Below, piece after piece: positions 60,501 through 64,000 of a stretch of DNA of 64,000 nt; positions within the stretch are counted from its first letter, which is position 1; each line of letters opens with the position of its first letter. The stretch comes from Tridacna crocea. Its lineage: Eukaryota > Mollusca > Bivalvia > Cardiida > Cardiidae. The position numbers were made by a program, and so were the translations under genes. The stretch is from assembly GCA_943736015.1 (NCBI GenBank), contig OX031063.1, forward strand, positions 5,933,001 through 5,997,000, read 5' to 3'. Under the pieces are notes generated by a model. It did no database searches. It was not told where the DNA came from and saw only the letters and a list, made by a program, of their open reading frames with translations.

Positions 60501-63495
60501 TCTTCCAAACCCTAAGATAAGACAACGCCCTCAATCTGGAGCTCTATGTAACACTGTTATTTTTTCACAATCAGATGAACCAAGTATCAGCTTGTAAGAA
60601 TTTACTCACCCTACTATTGGCAGTCTCATACATGTCCCCTTCAACTTTTCTAGCATAAGCCACCAGGTTATTCATTCTTCTATCTTTCAAAGCTGCTGGA
60701 TCAGGAGTAGGAAAAATGGCTTGCACCCTAAAACAGAGTTGATACTTATGATTTATTTCAAATTTAGGTCAGTCCGAGGGTTCAGATAGAATTTCTTCAA
60801 CCCAGACAGAGAAAACAAAATTTTAAGGTCATTGAAAAAGAATAAAATATTGCAAAATTTCAAGCAGAATCGACAGAGATTAGTATCAGTAGTAGGAACT
60901 GGTTTCTCAATCCATATAAATGACTATGTTTAAACAAAGAATAACATCTTTCTATTTCAGAAAAAGCAGAATTTTGGGTCTTTTTTTTTTTTTCTCAAAT
61001 ACGGTTATAGACAGAAGAATTTCCCAAATTTCTCTGACAAACAATTCATAAAGTTTTATTTTTAGGTCTTGTATTTGCATGTATTATTTCCCCAAAGTAT
61101 CAAAAAATGATACAAATTAAAGTACTAACAGCTTATAGACAAGATGGTTTCTCAAGTCTTGTGTTACACTTTGGTGCCATTCCTTTGTGCCCCTGTTTGT
61201 CTGAGCAATAATCTGCAGTCCGTCCGTGCCTGACAAGCCTCCTGAGCCCATAACGGAGTTGAGTGTGTTGTTTTGATTTGGCAGCATTTGACCTACAGCA
61301 CCGGGACCTGGAAAGCAAACATGAAAAATTTCACTTTCAGTCTACTACATTTACTCTTTCCGATCGAGAAGTTCTAGACTTTACCAAATTCTAGACATCT
61401 GCATAATTATGACAAATTCAAGATAGGTACAAATGACCATATGATTTCTACTGGGGTACAAACCATTGTGGGAAAAGGAGAAAATGCTGTTTACCAGCAT
61501 TTTCTCTTTTTCCACAATGTTTTCAAAAGCTTTCTCAATCAGTGTCGTTTAAGGCAGGGATTGTTTGGAGAAGGGTTAACCTTAAATTTGTTCAAACTGA
61601 CAGCAATTGCAAATGGCACATTGAACAAGACTCAAATAACAGCATTTTTCTTTGAATGGTAACAAGTATTTTCTCCTTTTTCCCATGATGTCTTCAAAAG
61701 CCTTTTTGTCCCAAGCGACATTGATAAAATATTGAATGATATGGTCATCACTTTACGAAACGACAAAATTTTAGACAAGTCCAAATTGAAACACTTACAT
61801 AAGACAAACTAAAGGTAACTCAAATATTGGAATCTGTTTCAAGCAGTGTAGAAAACATTGTGGGAAAATGAGAAAATGCTGGTTTCCAGCATTTTCTCCT
61901 TTTCCCAATGTTTTCAAAAGGCTTTTATCTCCCTGTGACAAAAACCGGTGATTGTTTGGTAAAGGGTTAGAGGTTTAGCTTAGGACCTCTCAATGATTGA
62001 AATCTGGAATCATGATAACATAAGTCACATCATGGTTTTACTTATGTCAGTAAACCATACACAGCAAACAAAAAAGCACTTTAAGATTGAAATGAAAATT
62101 CAACCTATTGTTTCACACTATTGAATCAAGACATTTGCATATTCAATGATCTTACCAAGGAACATCCTATACATTGTACAGTAAATCATAAAGATGGCAT
62201 ATGCAAGCTAATGTCTCATTTCAATCATATTACACAATGCAAAACAATTTCAAAAACACAACACAAATCACACATTTATAACCTAACCAAACCTGGTTAA
62301 ACAATGAAGACAGATTAACAATAATTCTTTACCTTGACTATTTACTGCAGCTCTATTTGCACTATTGACTTGTATACTAGCCGCCTGTTTTCCGTTGTAG
62401 GGTAACCCTAAAGCAGCGTAGGCTTTCTGAAGCTGGGCATCATTCATGCCTGGTGGAACTGCTGGTGGTCCGCCAGTGTTGACAGGAGGCTGCGGACCTG
62501 TAGCTGTGGCTGTATTGGACTGTGGTTGAACAGCTAGAAACAAAAAAATGTTGTGTGACATTACCTGTTCAGGTTAAGTCTATAATGCATAACAACAGTT
62601 TAGAGTCATATTGAAAGCTTTAATTTTGAAAGCAACAAATTTTTTGTGCTCAAGCAATGAGATATATCTCTGCAAGAATGAAAACATATTGTTGTACTGC
62701 GATCTGACTGGATAATATGGCTGAACATATCGTATACACTGGTAAAACCAAGGTAAAAGCAGTCTCCCTTTCGAAAGCCCATCAACACAACATCCAAAAT
62801 TGCGGCGTCAATCAAGATTAGCATTAGCATTGTGTGCCAACATGCAACTTTCAGCATGTATTACTGAGATTTTAGTGACATCACTCAGAAAGGAAATTCT
62901 ACTTCGTGAATGACTCAAATTTTTTAAACCAAAAACCATGTTAAAATTTGCTAACAAACCTTGGAATGGTAAAACTTTGCAGTATAATAAGTTTCTTGTC
63001 TAGTCAGGGGGCAGGAGACTTGGAAACTTCTTCACAGCTGTGGTGAATCATGTCGCCCCGCTACGAAGGCAAGGTGGCAACATGATTCACCATAGCCATA
63101 AACAAGTTTTCAAGTCTCCTGCCACCTGACTGTACAACAAATAATGTATGCTGTGTGTATATTCTGCATCTACTACGCTGTAACCAAAGCTTTCTACTGT
63201 CTGGGCAAAAAAGAAAACTCCACATATTGTTAATGAAACAGAAGTCCACAAGTTTCAGGATAGTTCAGATTGAAATGTTCTGAAGTTTGCTTTGTGGCAA
63301 TGGCATTAGAATACCTGCAAACATAATGAAACGTTATAGTTGAATACTTTTAATTTGGGTAACTTCAAACACACTTACCTCCTGGCTGTTTCTGTCTATC
63401 TGATGCATGCTTTAAAGGCAGGCAAACTGGACAATCTTGACGGGTACAGTTCTTCCAGTGGGTAATGATCTGCCTTGACGATGCACAGTGGGCCA
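28644..63495 (-). CDS. CBP: CBP/p300 histone acetyltransferase orthologue, 3' portion (23 exons)
   Basis: Transcriptional co-activator and lysine acetyltransferase of the nucleus. It acetylates histone H3/H4 tails and transcription factors and bridges activators to the transcription machinery. Exons in transcript order: 63379-63495, 62333-62533, 61130-61307, 60610-60727, 58483-58660, 57388-57557, 55327-55704, 54162-54401, 53343-53538, 52617-52735, 52215-52385, 51089-51246, 49438-49542, 48648-48704, 47266-47343, 44370-44437, 43086-43233, 40923-41069, 40434-40713, 37218-37427, 34847-35008, 32676-32957, 28644-30500. All introns are GT-AG and phases agree throughout. Domains in order: TAZ1 (end), KIX, bromodomain, RING/PHD, HAT, ZZ, TAZ2, NCBD, all with the family's zinc ligands and catalytic motifs where I could check. 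About 1,870 codons remain here, against about 2,000 after TAZ1 in human CBP. The first exons lie beyond the right edge. Family identity is near certain from conserved blocks recalled from human CBP; boundaries are read by eye. Confidence 0.96.
30685..32462. repeat. Family A copies in the last CBP intron
   Basis: 30685-30912 forward, 31439-31667 reverse, 31748-31976 forward and 32237-32462 forward, with a fragment at about 30980-31050. The reverse and forward copies at 31.4-32.0 kb can pair with each other in the pre-mRNA as well as fold internally. 32030-32065 has a short ATGCATCATGTGATGCAT palindrome. Confidence 0.8.
32676..32957 (-). CDS. CBP: CBP exon w22: HAT C-terminus and start of ZZ finger
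   Basis: 94 codons, phase 0. Contains [32 protein letters not shown] and the ZZ start [18 protein letters not shown]. Acceptor TTTACAG, donor ACG|GTATGT. The ZZ finger is completed by the next exon. The intron between (30501-32675) contains family A at 30685-30912, 31439-31667, 31748-31976 and 32237-32462. Confidence 0.96.
33319..33506. repeat. Family B copy
   Basis: AGCTCCAGTTATCAGGAGTG to CTCTTATCTGGAGCT, centre AACCCTATGTTGTGGGTACT / GTATCCACAATATAGGGTTT. Confidence 0.7.
33838..33925 (-). repeat. tRNA-derived SINE remnant
   Basis: On the minus strand AAGCCCAGTGGTTATGGTGT (A-box-like) is followed by GTGGGTTTGAATCCAGCC (B box GGTTTGAATCC). It abuts a family A element at 33923. Not an intact tRNA. 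Confidence 0.55.
33923..34150 (+). repeat. Family A copy with the alternative palindrome core
   Basis: 228 bp. The core is AAATTGCTCGTTACGAGCAA instead of AAATGCTGGTTACCAGCATT, with both arms changed together. Confidence 0.8.
34435..34680 (+). repeat. Degraded family A copy
   Basis: Retains the terminal and GACGGCAAAA part and one half of the core (ACATTGTGGGAAAGG), while the second half is rearranged around GCCACTATCC. Lies 170 nt from exon w21. Confidence 0.5.
34847..35008 (-). CDS. CBP: CBP exon w21: Lys/Asn-rich autoregulatory loop and HAT C-terminus
   Basis: 54 codons, phase 0. Begins with a Lys/Asn/Gln-rich tract ([11 protein letters not shown]), matching the lysine-rich autoacetylation loop of CBP/p300, then [16 protein letters not shown] of the HAT fold. 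Acceptor TTCCAG, donor GAG|GTATGG. The next intron (32958-34846) holds family A at 33923-34150, two degraded copies, family B at 33319-33506 and a tRNA-derived SINE remnant at 33838-33925. Confidence 0.95.
35163..36455. repeat. Family A copies and a family B copy
   Basis: 35163-35380 degraded; 35387-35615 forward and conserved; 35649-35812 family B (GAGCTCCAGGTAAGGGGGAG to CAAGAGCTCT); 35847-36076 forward; 36229-36455 degraded. A pearl-like GGAC tail (GGACGGATCAAAAGATGGAC) follows at 36658-36717. Confidence 0.7.
37002..37199. mobile_element. 198-bp inverted-repeat MITE next to a CBP splice donor
   Basis: Termini GGGCCCGTATTCACCAACCA and the complement, with inner arms AACAGAACTTCTGATTGGCT / AGCCAATCAGAAGTTCTGTT. 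The element ends 18 nt into the intron after exon w20. Sequences with a GGGCCCGTATTCACCA end recur in many animal genomes. A related arm (AGAACACATCTTCTGATTGG, TTAAGAATGGTTGGTG) appears at 730-930. Confidence 0.75.
37218..37427 (-). CDS. CBP: CBP exon w20: HAT domain end and acidic/basic loop
   Basis: 70 codons, phase 0. Includes [20 protein letters not shown], then an acidic/charged helix ([10 protein letters not shown]) and a divergent E/A/Q-rich end. This is the start of the autoinhibitory-loop region. Acceptor TTCTAG. The donor GTG|GTAAAG lies only 18 nt from an inverted-repeat element (37002-37199). The next intron (35009-37217) also carries family A at 35387-35615 and 35847-36076, degraded copies near 35163, 36229 and 36780, a family B copy (35649-35812), and a pearl-like tail near 36650-36717. 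Confidence 0.94.
37585..37680 (-). repeat. tRNA-like SINE remnant
   Basis: On the minus strand GAGTGTTGGCCTTGTAAGTA is followed by GAGTTGGATTCCCGGGAG, a plausible decayed B box. A second A-box-like CATGGTTCAGTGGTTGTAAG lies at 37781. Low confidence. Confidence 0.35.
38054..38282 (-). repeat. Family A copy with co-varying stem
   Basis: Well preserved, core TGCTGGTAACCAGCA. The outer stem reads ATGGTGGGAAAAGG and CCTTTTCCCACCAT, a paired variant of the usual TTGTGGG/CCCACAA. Confidence 0.8.
38400..40260. repeat. Intronic segment with a 0.38-kb direct duplication
   Basis: 39210-39590 and 39593-39965 are direct repeats (GAGTCATTTATGACA, ATGTCAAATCATGTAGCAAT, CGCCAAAAAAGCGTGAAAAC), period about 385 bp, about 90% alike by eye. 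Flanks at 38450-38500 and 40160-40245 share AATGTCTCATT motifs. No coding capacity. Confidence 0.65.
40434..40713 (-). CDS. CBP: CBP exon w19: HAT catalytic core
   Basis: The most conserved exon. It has [51 protein letters not shown] and [15 protein letters not shown]. The Trp of HIWACPP and the Tyr of QEWYKKM correspond to the catalytic Trp/Tyr pair of p300 (W1436, Y1467), and the acetyl-CoA contact region YLDS is intact, so this should be an active enzyme. Acceptor TTTTCAG, donor AAG|GTATGT. The next intron (37428-40433) holds family A (38054-38282), a 0.38-kb tandem duplication (39210-39965) and a tRNA-like remnant near 37585-37680. Confidence 0.97.
40923..41069 (-). CDS. CBP: CBP exon w18: HAT domain
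   Basis: Encodes [20 protein letters not shown] and [19 protein letters not shown], the core strands of the HAT domain. Acceptor CTTCAG, donor AG|GTATGT. The next intron (40714-40922) is short with nothing recognisable. Confidence 0.96.
41121..42736. repeat. Family A copies and a family C copy
   Basis: 41121-41327 reverse, core lost; 41704-41922 reverse; 42004-42215 forward. 42508-42736 is family C with paired GATCAGCCTGCACAGTTTGC / GCAGACTGATCCGAGATGGC. Confidence 0.65.
43086..43233 (-). CDS. CBP: CBP exon w17: HAT domain, N-terminal part
   Basis: Encodes [16 protein letters not shown] and [19 protein letters not shown], the first strands of the acetyltransferase fold. Acceptor CTTCAG, donor AA|GTAAGT. 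The next intron (41070-43085) contains three family A elements (41121-41327, 41704-41922, about 42004-42215) and a family C element (42508-42736). Confidence 0.95.
44145..44333. repeat. Family B copy in a CBP intron
   Basis: CAGAGCTCCTGAAAAAGGGA to TCTTATCTGGATCTCTCTG, with a weak centre. Family C sequence follows at 44568-44790. Confidence 0.55.
44370..44437 (-). CDS. CBP: CBP exon w16: last PHD cysteines
   Basis: 68 nt, encoding [20 protein letters not shown]: the final Cys pair of the PHD and the basic start of the HAT domain. Acceptor TTTGCAG, donor A|GTAAGT. The next intron (43234-44369) holds a family B element (44145-44333). Confidence 0.93.
44984..47164 (+). mobile_element. Pearl-type element with about fourteen 145-bp tandem units (CBP intron)
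   Basis: Head ACAAGAGGGCCATGATGGCC then CGCTCACCTGAG; tail GGACGACGG-type repeats, then ATGAGCACTTCGTGCTCAGG and TGAGCTAAAA, a stem-loop close to a CTAA end. The units contain GACCTAGTGACCTAGTTTTTG and CATGAGTATCCGACTGAAAA. The period is 145 bp. Units from about 45850 to 47050 are nearly identical while those at 45010-45700 are diverged. The series of similar 71-aa minus-strand ORFs here is only this repeat and not genes. Confidence 0.8.
47266..47343 (-). CDS. CBP: CBP exon w15: PHD zinc-binding segment
   Basis: 26 codons with the zinc ligands [18 protein letters not shown], matching the PHD half of CH2. Acceptor TTTGCAG, donor GG|GTAAGT. CH2 packs on the HAT domain and restrains it in p300. 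The next intron (44438-47265) is dominated by the pearl-type tandem element at 44984-47164. Confidence 0.94.
47551..47741. repeat. Family B copy
   Basis: AGGGAGTGATGGTGTTCTAA to ATCAAAATCACTCCCCCTAT with a decayed centre. A TGCATGGCTCAGTG tRNA-like A box precedes it at 47497. Confidence 0.5.
48101..48326 (+). repeat. Family A copy with the alternative core
   Basis: Core AAATTGCTTGTTACGAGCAA, the second copy of the GCTCG-type subfamily. One pair is mismatched, unlike 33923-34150. Confidence 0.75.
48515..48600 (-). repeat. tRNA-derived SINE remnant
   Basis: On the minus strand TTCAATTGGTAGCATGCAAG (A box) is followed by CCAGGGTCTGATCCCTGGC (B box). The middle is not a good anticodon arm. About 50 nt upstream (in plus coordinates) of exon w14. 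Confidence 0.5.
48648..48704 (-). CDS. CBP: CBP exon w14: 57-nt small exon of the CH2 region
   Basis: Encodes [19 protein letters not shown], matching the SKDQFEKKKND segment of human CBP. Acceptor TTTCACAG, donor CC|GTAAGT. A small exon whose length (57 nt, 19 codons) keeps the frame if skipped. The next intron (47344-48647) holds family A at 48101-48326, a tRNA-like SINE remnant near 48515-48600 and family B at 47551-47741. Confidence 0.9.
49037..49272 (+). repeat. Family A copy
   Basis: Intact core and 3' end (TGTGGTAATGGGTTAA). The left TTAA is lost. Confidence 0.75.
49438..49542 (-). CDS. CBP: CBP exon w13: RING/CH2 segment
   Basis: 35 codons' worth, with the [13 protein letters not shown] zinc-ligand block followed by an acidic DDPGQPS loop. 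Acceptor TATGCAG, donor GT|GTAAGT. The next intron (48705-49437) contains one family A element (49037-49272). Confidence 0.92.
49720..50960. repeat. Four family A copies in one CBP intron
   Basis: 49720-49938 forward; 50035-50262, 50507-50735 and 50732-50960 reverse. The last two share a TTAA. The forward copy can pair with any of the three reverse ones. Confidence 0.8.
51089..51246 (-). CDS. CBP: CBP exon w12: end of bromodomain and start of RING/CH2
   Basis: Encodes [20 protein letters not shown] and then [18 protein letters not shown], the bromodomain C-terminal helix and the first cysteines of the RING/PHD (CH2) module. Acceptor TTTGCAG, donor AG|GTGGGT, ending in phase 2. The next intron (49543-51088) is largely four family A elements. 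Confidence 0.95.
51288..51787. repeat. Family A and family B copies
   Basis: 51288-51513 is a diverged A copy beginning 42 nt from the acceptor of exon w12 (AAAGCTTGTTAGCTAACAAT core). 51601-51787 is family B with a partly decayed centre. Confidence 0.6.
52215..52385 (-). CDS. CBP: CBP exon w11: bromodomain, acetyl-lysine pocket
   Basis: 57 codons, phase 0, acceptor CTTCTAG, donor AAG|GTAAGT. Contains [20 protein letters not shown] and the [15 protein letters not shown] segment. The Asn of VYN is the acetyl-lysine-binding residue of the family. The next intron (51247-52214) has family A at 51288-51513 and family B at 51601-51787. Confidence 0.95.
52617..52735 (-). CDS. CBP: CBP exon w10: bromodomain, first part
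   Basis: Starts [20 protein letters not shown] and continues [13 protein letters not shown]: helix Z and the LPF shelf of the CBP bromodomain, which reads acetyl-lysine. Acceptor TTTCCAG, donor CCT|GTAAGT. The next intron (52386-52616) is short and featureless. Confidence 0.95.
53343..53538 (-). CDS. CBP: CBP exon w9: linker before the bromodomain
   Basis: 65 codons plus one base, acceptor CTTTCAG, donor G|GTATGT. Contains further IKTE and IKQE motifs, which are candidate SUMO sites, and ends in a basic PRQKK run just before the bromodomain. The next intron (52736-53342) has no repeat or RNA that I recognise. Confidence 0.9.
53715..53943 (+). repeat. Family A copy
   Basis: Core intact; the right terminus has decayed to TTGTAAAAAGTTAT. 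A reverse half-copy precedes it at about 53630-53720. Confidence 0.7.
54162..54401 (-). CDS. CBP: CBP exon w8: Ser/Thr-rich linker with KTE motifs
   Basis: 80 codons, phase 0 at both ends, acceptor TTTCCAG, donor GAG|GTAAGA. Ser/Thr-rich tract ending in [10 protein letters not shown]. Acidic/lysine KxE motifs before the bromodomain are SUMO-acceptor sites in p300; here they are only candidates. The next intron (53539-54161) holds a family A element at 53715-53943 and the end of another near 53630-53720. Confidence 0.87.
54492..54742. repeat. Family C copy
   Basis: GCAATATGCAAAGAGGGGCA, AATCAGCCTGCCCAGTCTGT, TTTAGCCTGCGCAGACTGTT, ACACTTTACACAAAATGTTC. An inverted-repeat element with paired CAGCCTGC/GCAGGCTG-type boxes. 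Confidence 0.6.
55009..55236 (-). repeat. Family A copy
   Basis: Core ATGCTAGTAAACAGCAT is slightly mismatched; outer stems and both TTAA ends are intact. Confidence 0.75.
55327..55704 (-). CDS. CBP: CBP exon w7: Gln/Asn/Pro-rich linker
   Basis: 126 codons in phase 0, acceptor ATTTCAG, donor TTG|GTAAGA. Strongly Q/N/P-rich ([12 protein letters not shown] and similar), then a Ser/Thr/Ala-rich end. Disordered linker between KIX and the bromodomain. The next intron (54402-55326) carries family A at 55009-55236 and a family C element at 54492-54742. Confidence 0.88.
55762..55993 (-). repeat. Family A copy
   Basis: Starts TTAACTCTTTACCACACAAT 58 nt from the acceptor of exon w7. Core AAATTGCTGGTAACCAGCAT. 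Confidence 0.75.
56245..56435. mobile_element. Family B reference copy (191-bp inverted-repeat MITE)
   Basis: CAGAGCTCCAGATAAGAGGG to CCCTCTATCTGGAGCTCTG, with a long central palindrome around TTGTGGGTACTCATTAGAAT / ATTCTAATGAGTACCCACAA. Other copies are near 25540, 33319, 35649, 44145, 47551, 51601, 60113 and 60457. No coding capacity. Its right end is followed by a 43-bp direct duplication (56410-56452 repeated at 56453-56494). Confidence 0.75.
56892..57120 (-). repeat. Family A copy and adjoining partial copy
   Basis: 229 bp, well preserved. A forward copy lacking its left third follows (57120-57270) with core CTGGTTTCCAGCA. Confidence 0.75.
57388..57557 (-). CDS. CBP: CBP exon w6: Met/Pro/Gly-rich linker
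   Basis: About 57 codons of disordered linker after KIX, rich in M, P, G and N. Acceptor CTTTTAG, donor CTG|GTAAGT, ending in phase 0. No domain is expected here. The next intron (55705-57387) is crowded: family A at 56892-57120, a short A-like copy to about 57270, a degraded copy near 56490-56660, family B at 56245-56435 and family A at 55762-55993. Confidence 0.85.
58165..58389 (+). repeat. Family A copy
   Basis: Asymmetric core: the right arm has lost the CCTTTTCCC segment. Lies 94 nt from the donor of exon w5. Confidence 0.65.
58483..58660 (-). CDS. CBP: CBP exon w5: KIX helix 3 and following linker
   Basis: Starts [20 protein letters not shown], the end of KIX including the tyrosine pair of the CREB-binding face. 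It then runs into a basic, Gln-rich stretch and a Gly/Pro/Met-rich linker. Acceptor TTACAG, donor A|GTAAGT, ending in phase 1. The next intron (57558-58482) contains a family A element at 58165-58389 and a truncated one near 57770-57885. Confidence 0.93.
58909..60017. repeat. 440-bp tandem duplication containing three family A copies
   Basis: Family A at 58909-59137, 59349-59577 and 59789-60017, separated by near-identical 211-bp spacers that are themselves rearranged A-derived sequence (GGTCATTGAAACTTGGGATT, GGAAATGCTGGAAGCAGGAG). The period is exactly 440 bp at three landmarks (GGGTTAA ends at 59137, 59577, 60017). It is a segmental tandem duplication inside a CBP intron. Confidence 0.85.
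59349..59577 (+). mobile_element. Family A reference copy (TTAA-ended palindromic MITE)
   Basis: 229 bp from TTAACTCATTACCACATGAG to GTGTGGTAATGGGTTAA. Terminal inverted repeat TTAAC(C/T)C(A/T)TTACCA. The subterminal part has GCATTTGCAGACGACAAAAT. The core palindrome pairs CACTGTGGGAAAAGGAGAAA with TTTCTCC on either side of GCTGGTTACCAGC. No coding capacity. The TTAA at each end may be the target duplication, suggesting piggyBac-type mobilisation. More than 40 copies lie in the window, intergenic and intronic, in both orientations. Strand here means the orientation with the GACAAAAT part first. Confidence 0.85.
60113..60304. repeat. Family B copy
   Basis: GGAACTCCAGATAGTGAACA to CCTCTTATCTGGAGCTCTG, centre AACCCTATGTGATGGGTACA / AGTACCCACATCATAGGGTT, in which GTGATG/CATCA replaces GTTGTG/CACAA in both arms. 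Confidence 0.7.
60610..60727 (-). CDS. CBP: CBP exon w4: KIX domain, middle
   Basis: Encodes [20 protein letters not shown] and [19 protein letters not shown], helix 2 and the start of helix 3 of KIX, almost unchanged from vertebrates. The acceptor TTTTAG gives the last base of the split Leu codon; the donor is AGG|GTGAGT. The next intron (58661-60609) holds a 440-bp tandem triplication built on family A, a family B element (60113-60304) and a degraded second one (60457-60546). Confidence 0.94.
61130..61307 (-). CDS. CBP: CBP exon w3: KIX domain, first part
   Basis: Linker followed by the start of KIX ([20 protein letters not shown]). KIX is the three-helix domain that binds phosphorylated CREB, MLL and Myb. 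The exon ends within the Leu codon of KLVQ at the donor CT|GTTAGT, which keeps the frame into w4. A TTA|GTACTT donor 3 nt downstream would not. The next intron (60728-61129) is AT-rich with an 11-13 nt T run near 60981 and no recognised element. Confidence 0.92.
61350..61971 (+). repeat. Two family A copies
   Basis: 61350-61579, with a degraded left part, begins about 45 nt from the acceptor of exon w3. 61748-61971 is better preserved with core CTGGTTTCCAGCA. The DNA between is A-derived fragments. Confidence 0.7.
62333..62533 (-). CDS. CBP: CBP exon w2: TAZ1-KIX linker
   Basis: 67 codons, acceptor TTTCTAG, donor GTAAAG, phase 1 at both ends. Low-complexity Q/P/G/N-rich linker with one conserved-looking helix ([18 protein letters not shown]). 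It is a disordered spacer between TAZ1 and KIX. The next intron (61308-62332) carries two family A elements. Confidence 0.9.
63005..63137. repeat. Family D palindromic element, copy 2
   Basis: Arms GGCAGGAGACTTGGAAACTT / AAGTTTTCAAGTCTCCTGCC with GCTGTGGTGAATCATG / CATGATTCACCATAGC inside, matching 22245-22374 (about 85% by eye). Confidence 0.7.
63379..63495 (-). CDS. CBP: CBP exon w1: C-terminal half of TAZ1
   Basis: Encodes the last TAZ1 zinc-binding segment: [17 protein letters not shown], then the [13 protein letters not shown] block typical of CBP/p300. The exon starts after TTTCAG with two bases of a split Val codon and ends before GTAAGT in phase 1. TAZ1 binds activators such as HIF1A and CITED2 in vertebrates. 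The preceding TAZ1 exon is not found between 63500 and 64000, where I see only AT-rich intron. The next intron (62534-63378) holds a family D palindrome at 63005-63137 and otherwise nothing I recognise. Confidence 0.93.
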
Positions 63496-64000
63496 CTGAA
63501 ATATACAAAACACTGACTTGAGGTTGGTTCTTTAATACATTTATACACATTTTCCAAAGTATTTCAGTCTAAACAATAAATTGCTTAAGTTTCATAAATG
63601 CCGCTATTGGCCGTCATCCACATTCAAACAAATTGACCAAACTTTTTCCTACAACTGAAAATGCTGTTCACTGGTCTAATAAACAAATTATGTAACAGAC
63701 ATGACTTGACAAGCAGAGGTATAGATCAAAAGACCAGACTCCTCATTCTATGCACCCTGATCTTCATCAATGCATCCACAAACACCTGTTTCTGTAAAAG
63801 GCATAGACATTCTTAATCTGGAAACTACTCCTTCCTTTCTGAATATTCTTCATCAAAATTAAACATATTAGTAATTACAATATTAAACAGAAAACTCAGT
63901 TCATGAAATTTCATATTTTTGAAATTGTATGTATTAAAAGTGACAGCAATCACAATTTTTTCCCTAATTATTCTATTACAGAGAAAGTGATATTTGTGTC

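Noticed and set aside
61133-61318. 61-aa ORF in KIX exon w3
   Set aside because: Wrong frame of a real exon; the frame set by phase gives the conserved KIX sequence.
63500-64000. Preceding TAZ1 exon of CBP
   Set aside because: No Cys/His-rich TAZ1 sequence or fitting splice pair on the minus strand here; it must lie beyond the window.

Overview
The window is nuclear DNA of an invertebrate animal, most likely a bivalve mollusc. The evidence is a spliced, AT-rich gene with GT-AG introns, and repeats of the kind found in bivalve genomes: 'pearl'-type elements with about 150-bp internal tandem units, GGAC-rich tails and a terminal GAGCAC-GTGCTC hairpin. No bacterial operon structure is visible. 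I could run no database search, so the species is not named.

The only host gene I can support is the 3' two thirds of a CREB-binding protein/p300 (CBP) orthologue on the minus strand. It enters from the right-hand edge and ends at a TAG at 28644-28646. I placed 23 coding exons between 63495 and 28644. Every junction is GT-AG and all phases agree, giving 5,618 coding nt (about 1,870 codons) with no internal stop. In order they encode the end of TAZ1, KIX, a Q/P/M-rich linker, the bromodomain, the RING/PHD (CH2) region, the acetyltransferase domain, ZZ, TAZ2, the NCBD and a Q-rich tail. The 5' exons, including the start of TAZ1, lie outside the window. A 3' UTR of roughly 0.9 kb follows.

The left-hand 27.7 kb is intergenic and built from repeats. 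At 1.2-2.1 kb and 5.3-9.1 kb are pearl-type elements, one inserted inside the tandem array of another. At 12.0-20.7 kb is a multi-level nest. A 1.9-kb palindrome carries tRNA-like modules in both arms. Its right arm is split by a PIF/Harbinger-type element (13722-20497, TTA target duplication). That element is split by a decayed Ty3/gypsy LTR retrotransposon (14164-19853). The retrotransposon's 3' LTR is split by a 451-bp perfect-arm foldback element (AAAGG duplication), and its RNase H region by a 538-bp TTAA-flanked element.

Throughout the window, including nearly every long CBP intron, is one very abundant family of about 229-bp TTAA-ended elements with a 45-60 bp central palindrome, called family A here (over 40 copies). 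Three rarer inverted-repeat or dispersed families are called B, C and D.

The most unusual signals are in the retrotransposon. One is an array of at least 17 short hairpins that share a TTCTA (or TTTTA) loop; their stems differ in sequence yet stay paired, and several have a bulged C. The other is a PHD finger of the H3K4me-reader type at the C terminus of its integrase.
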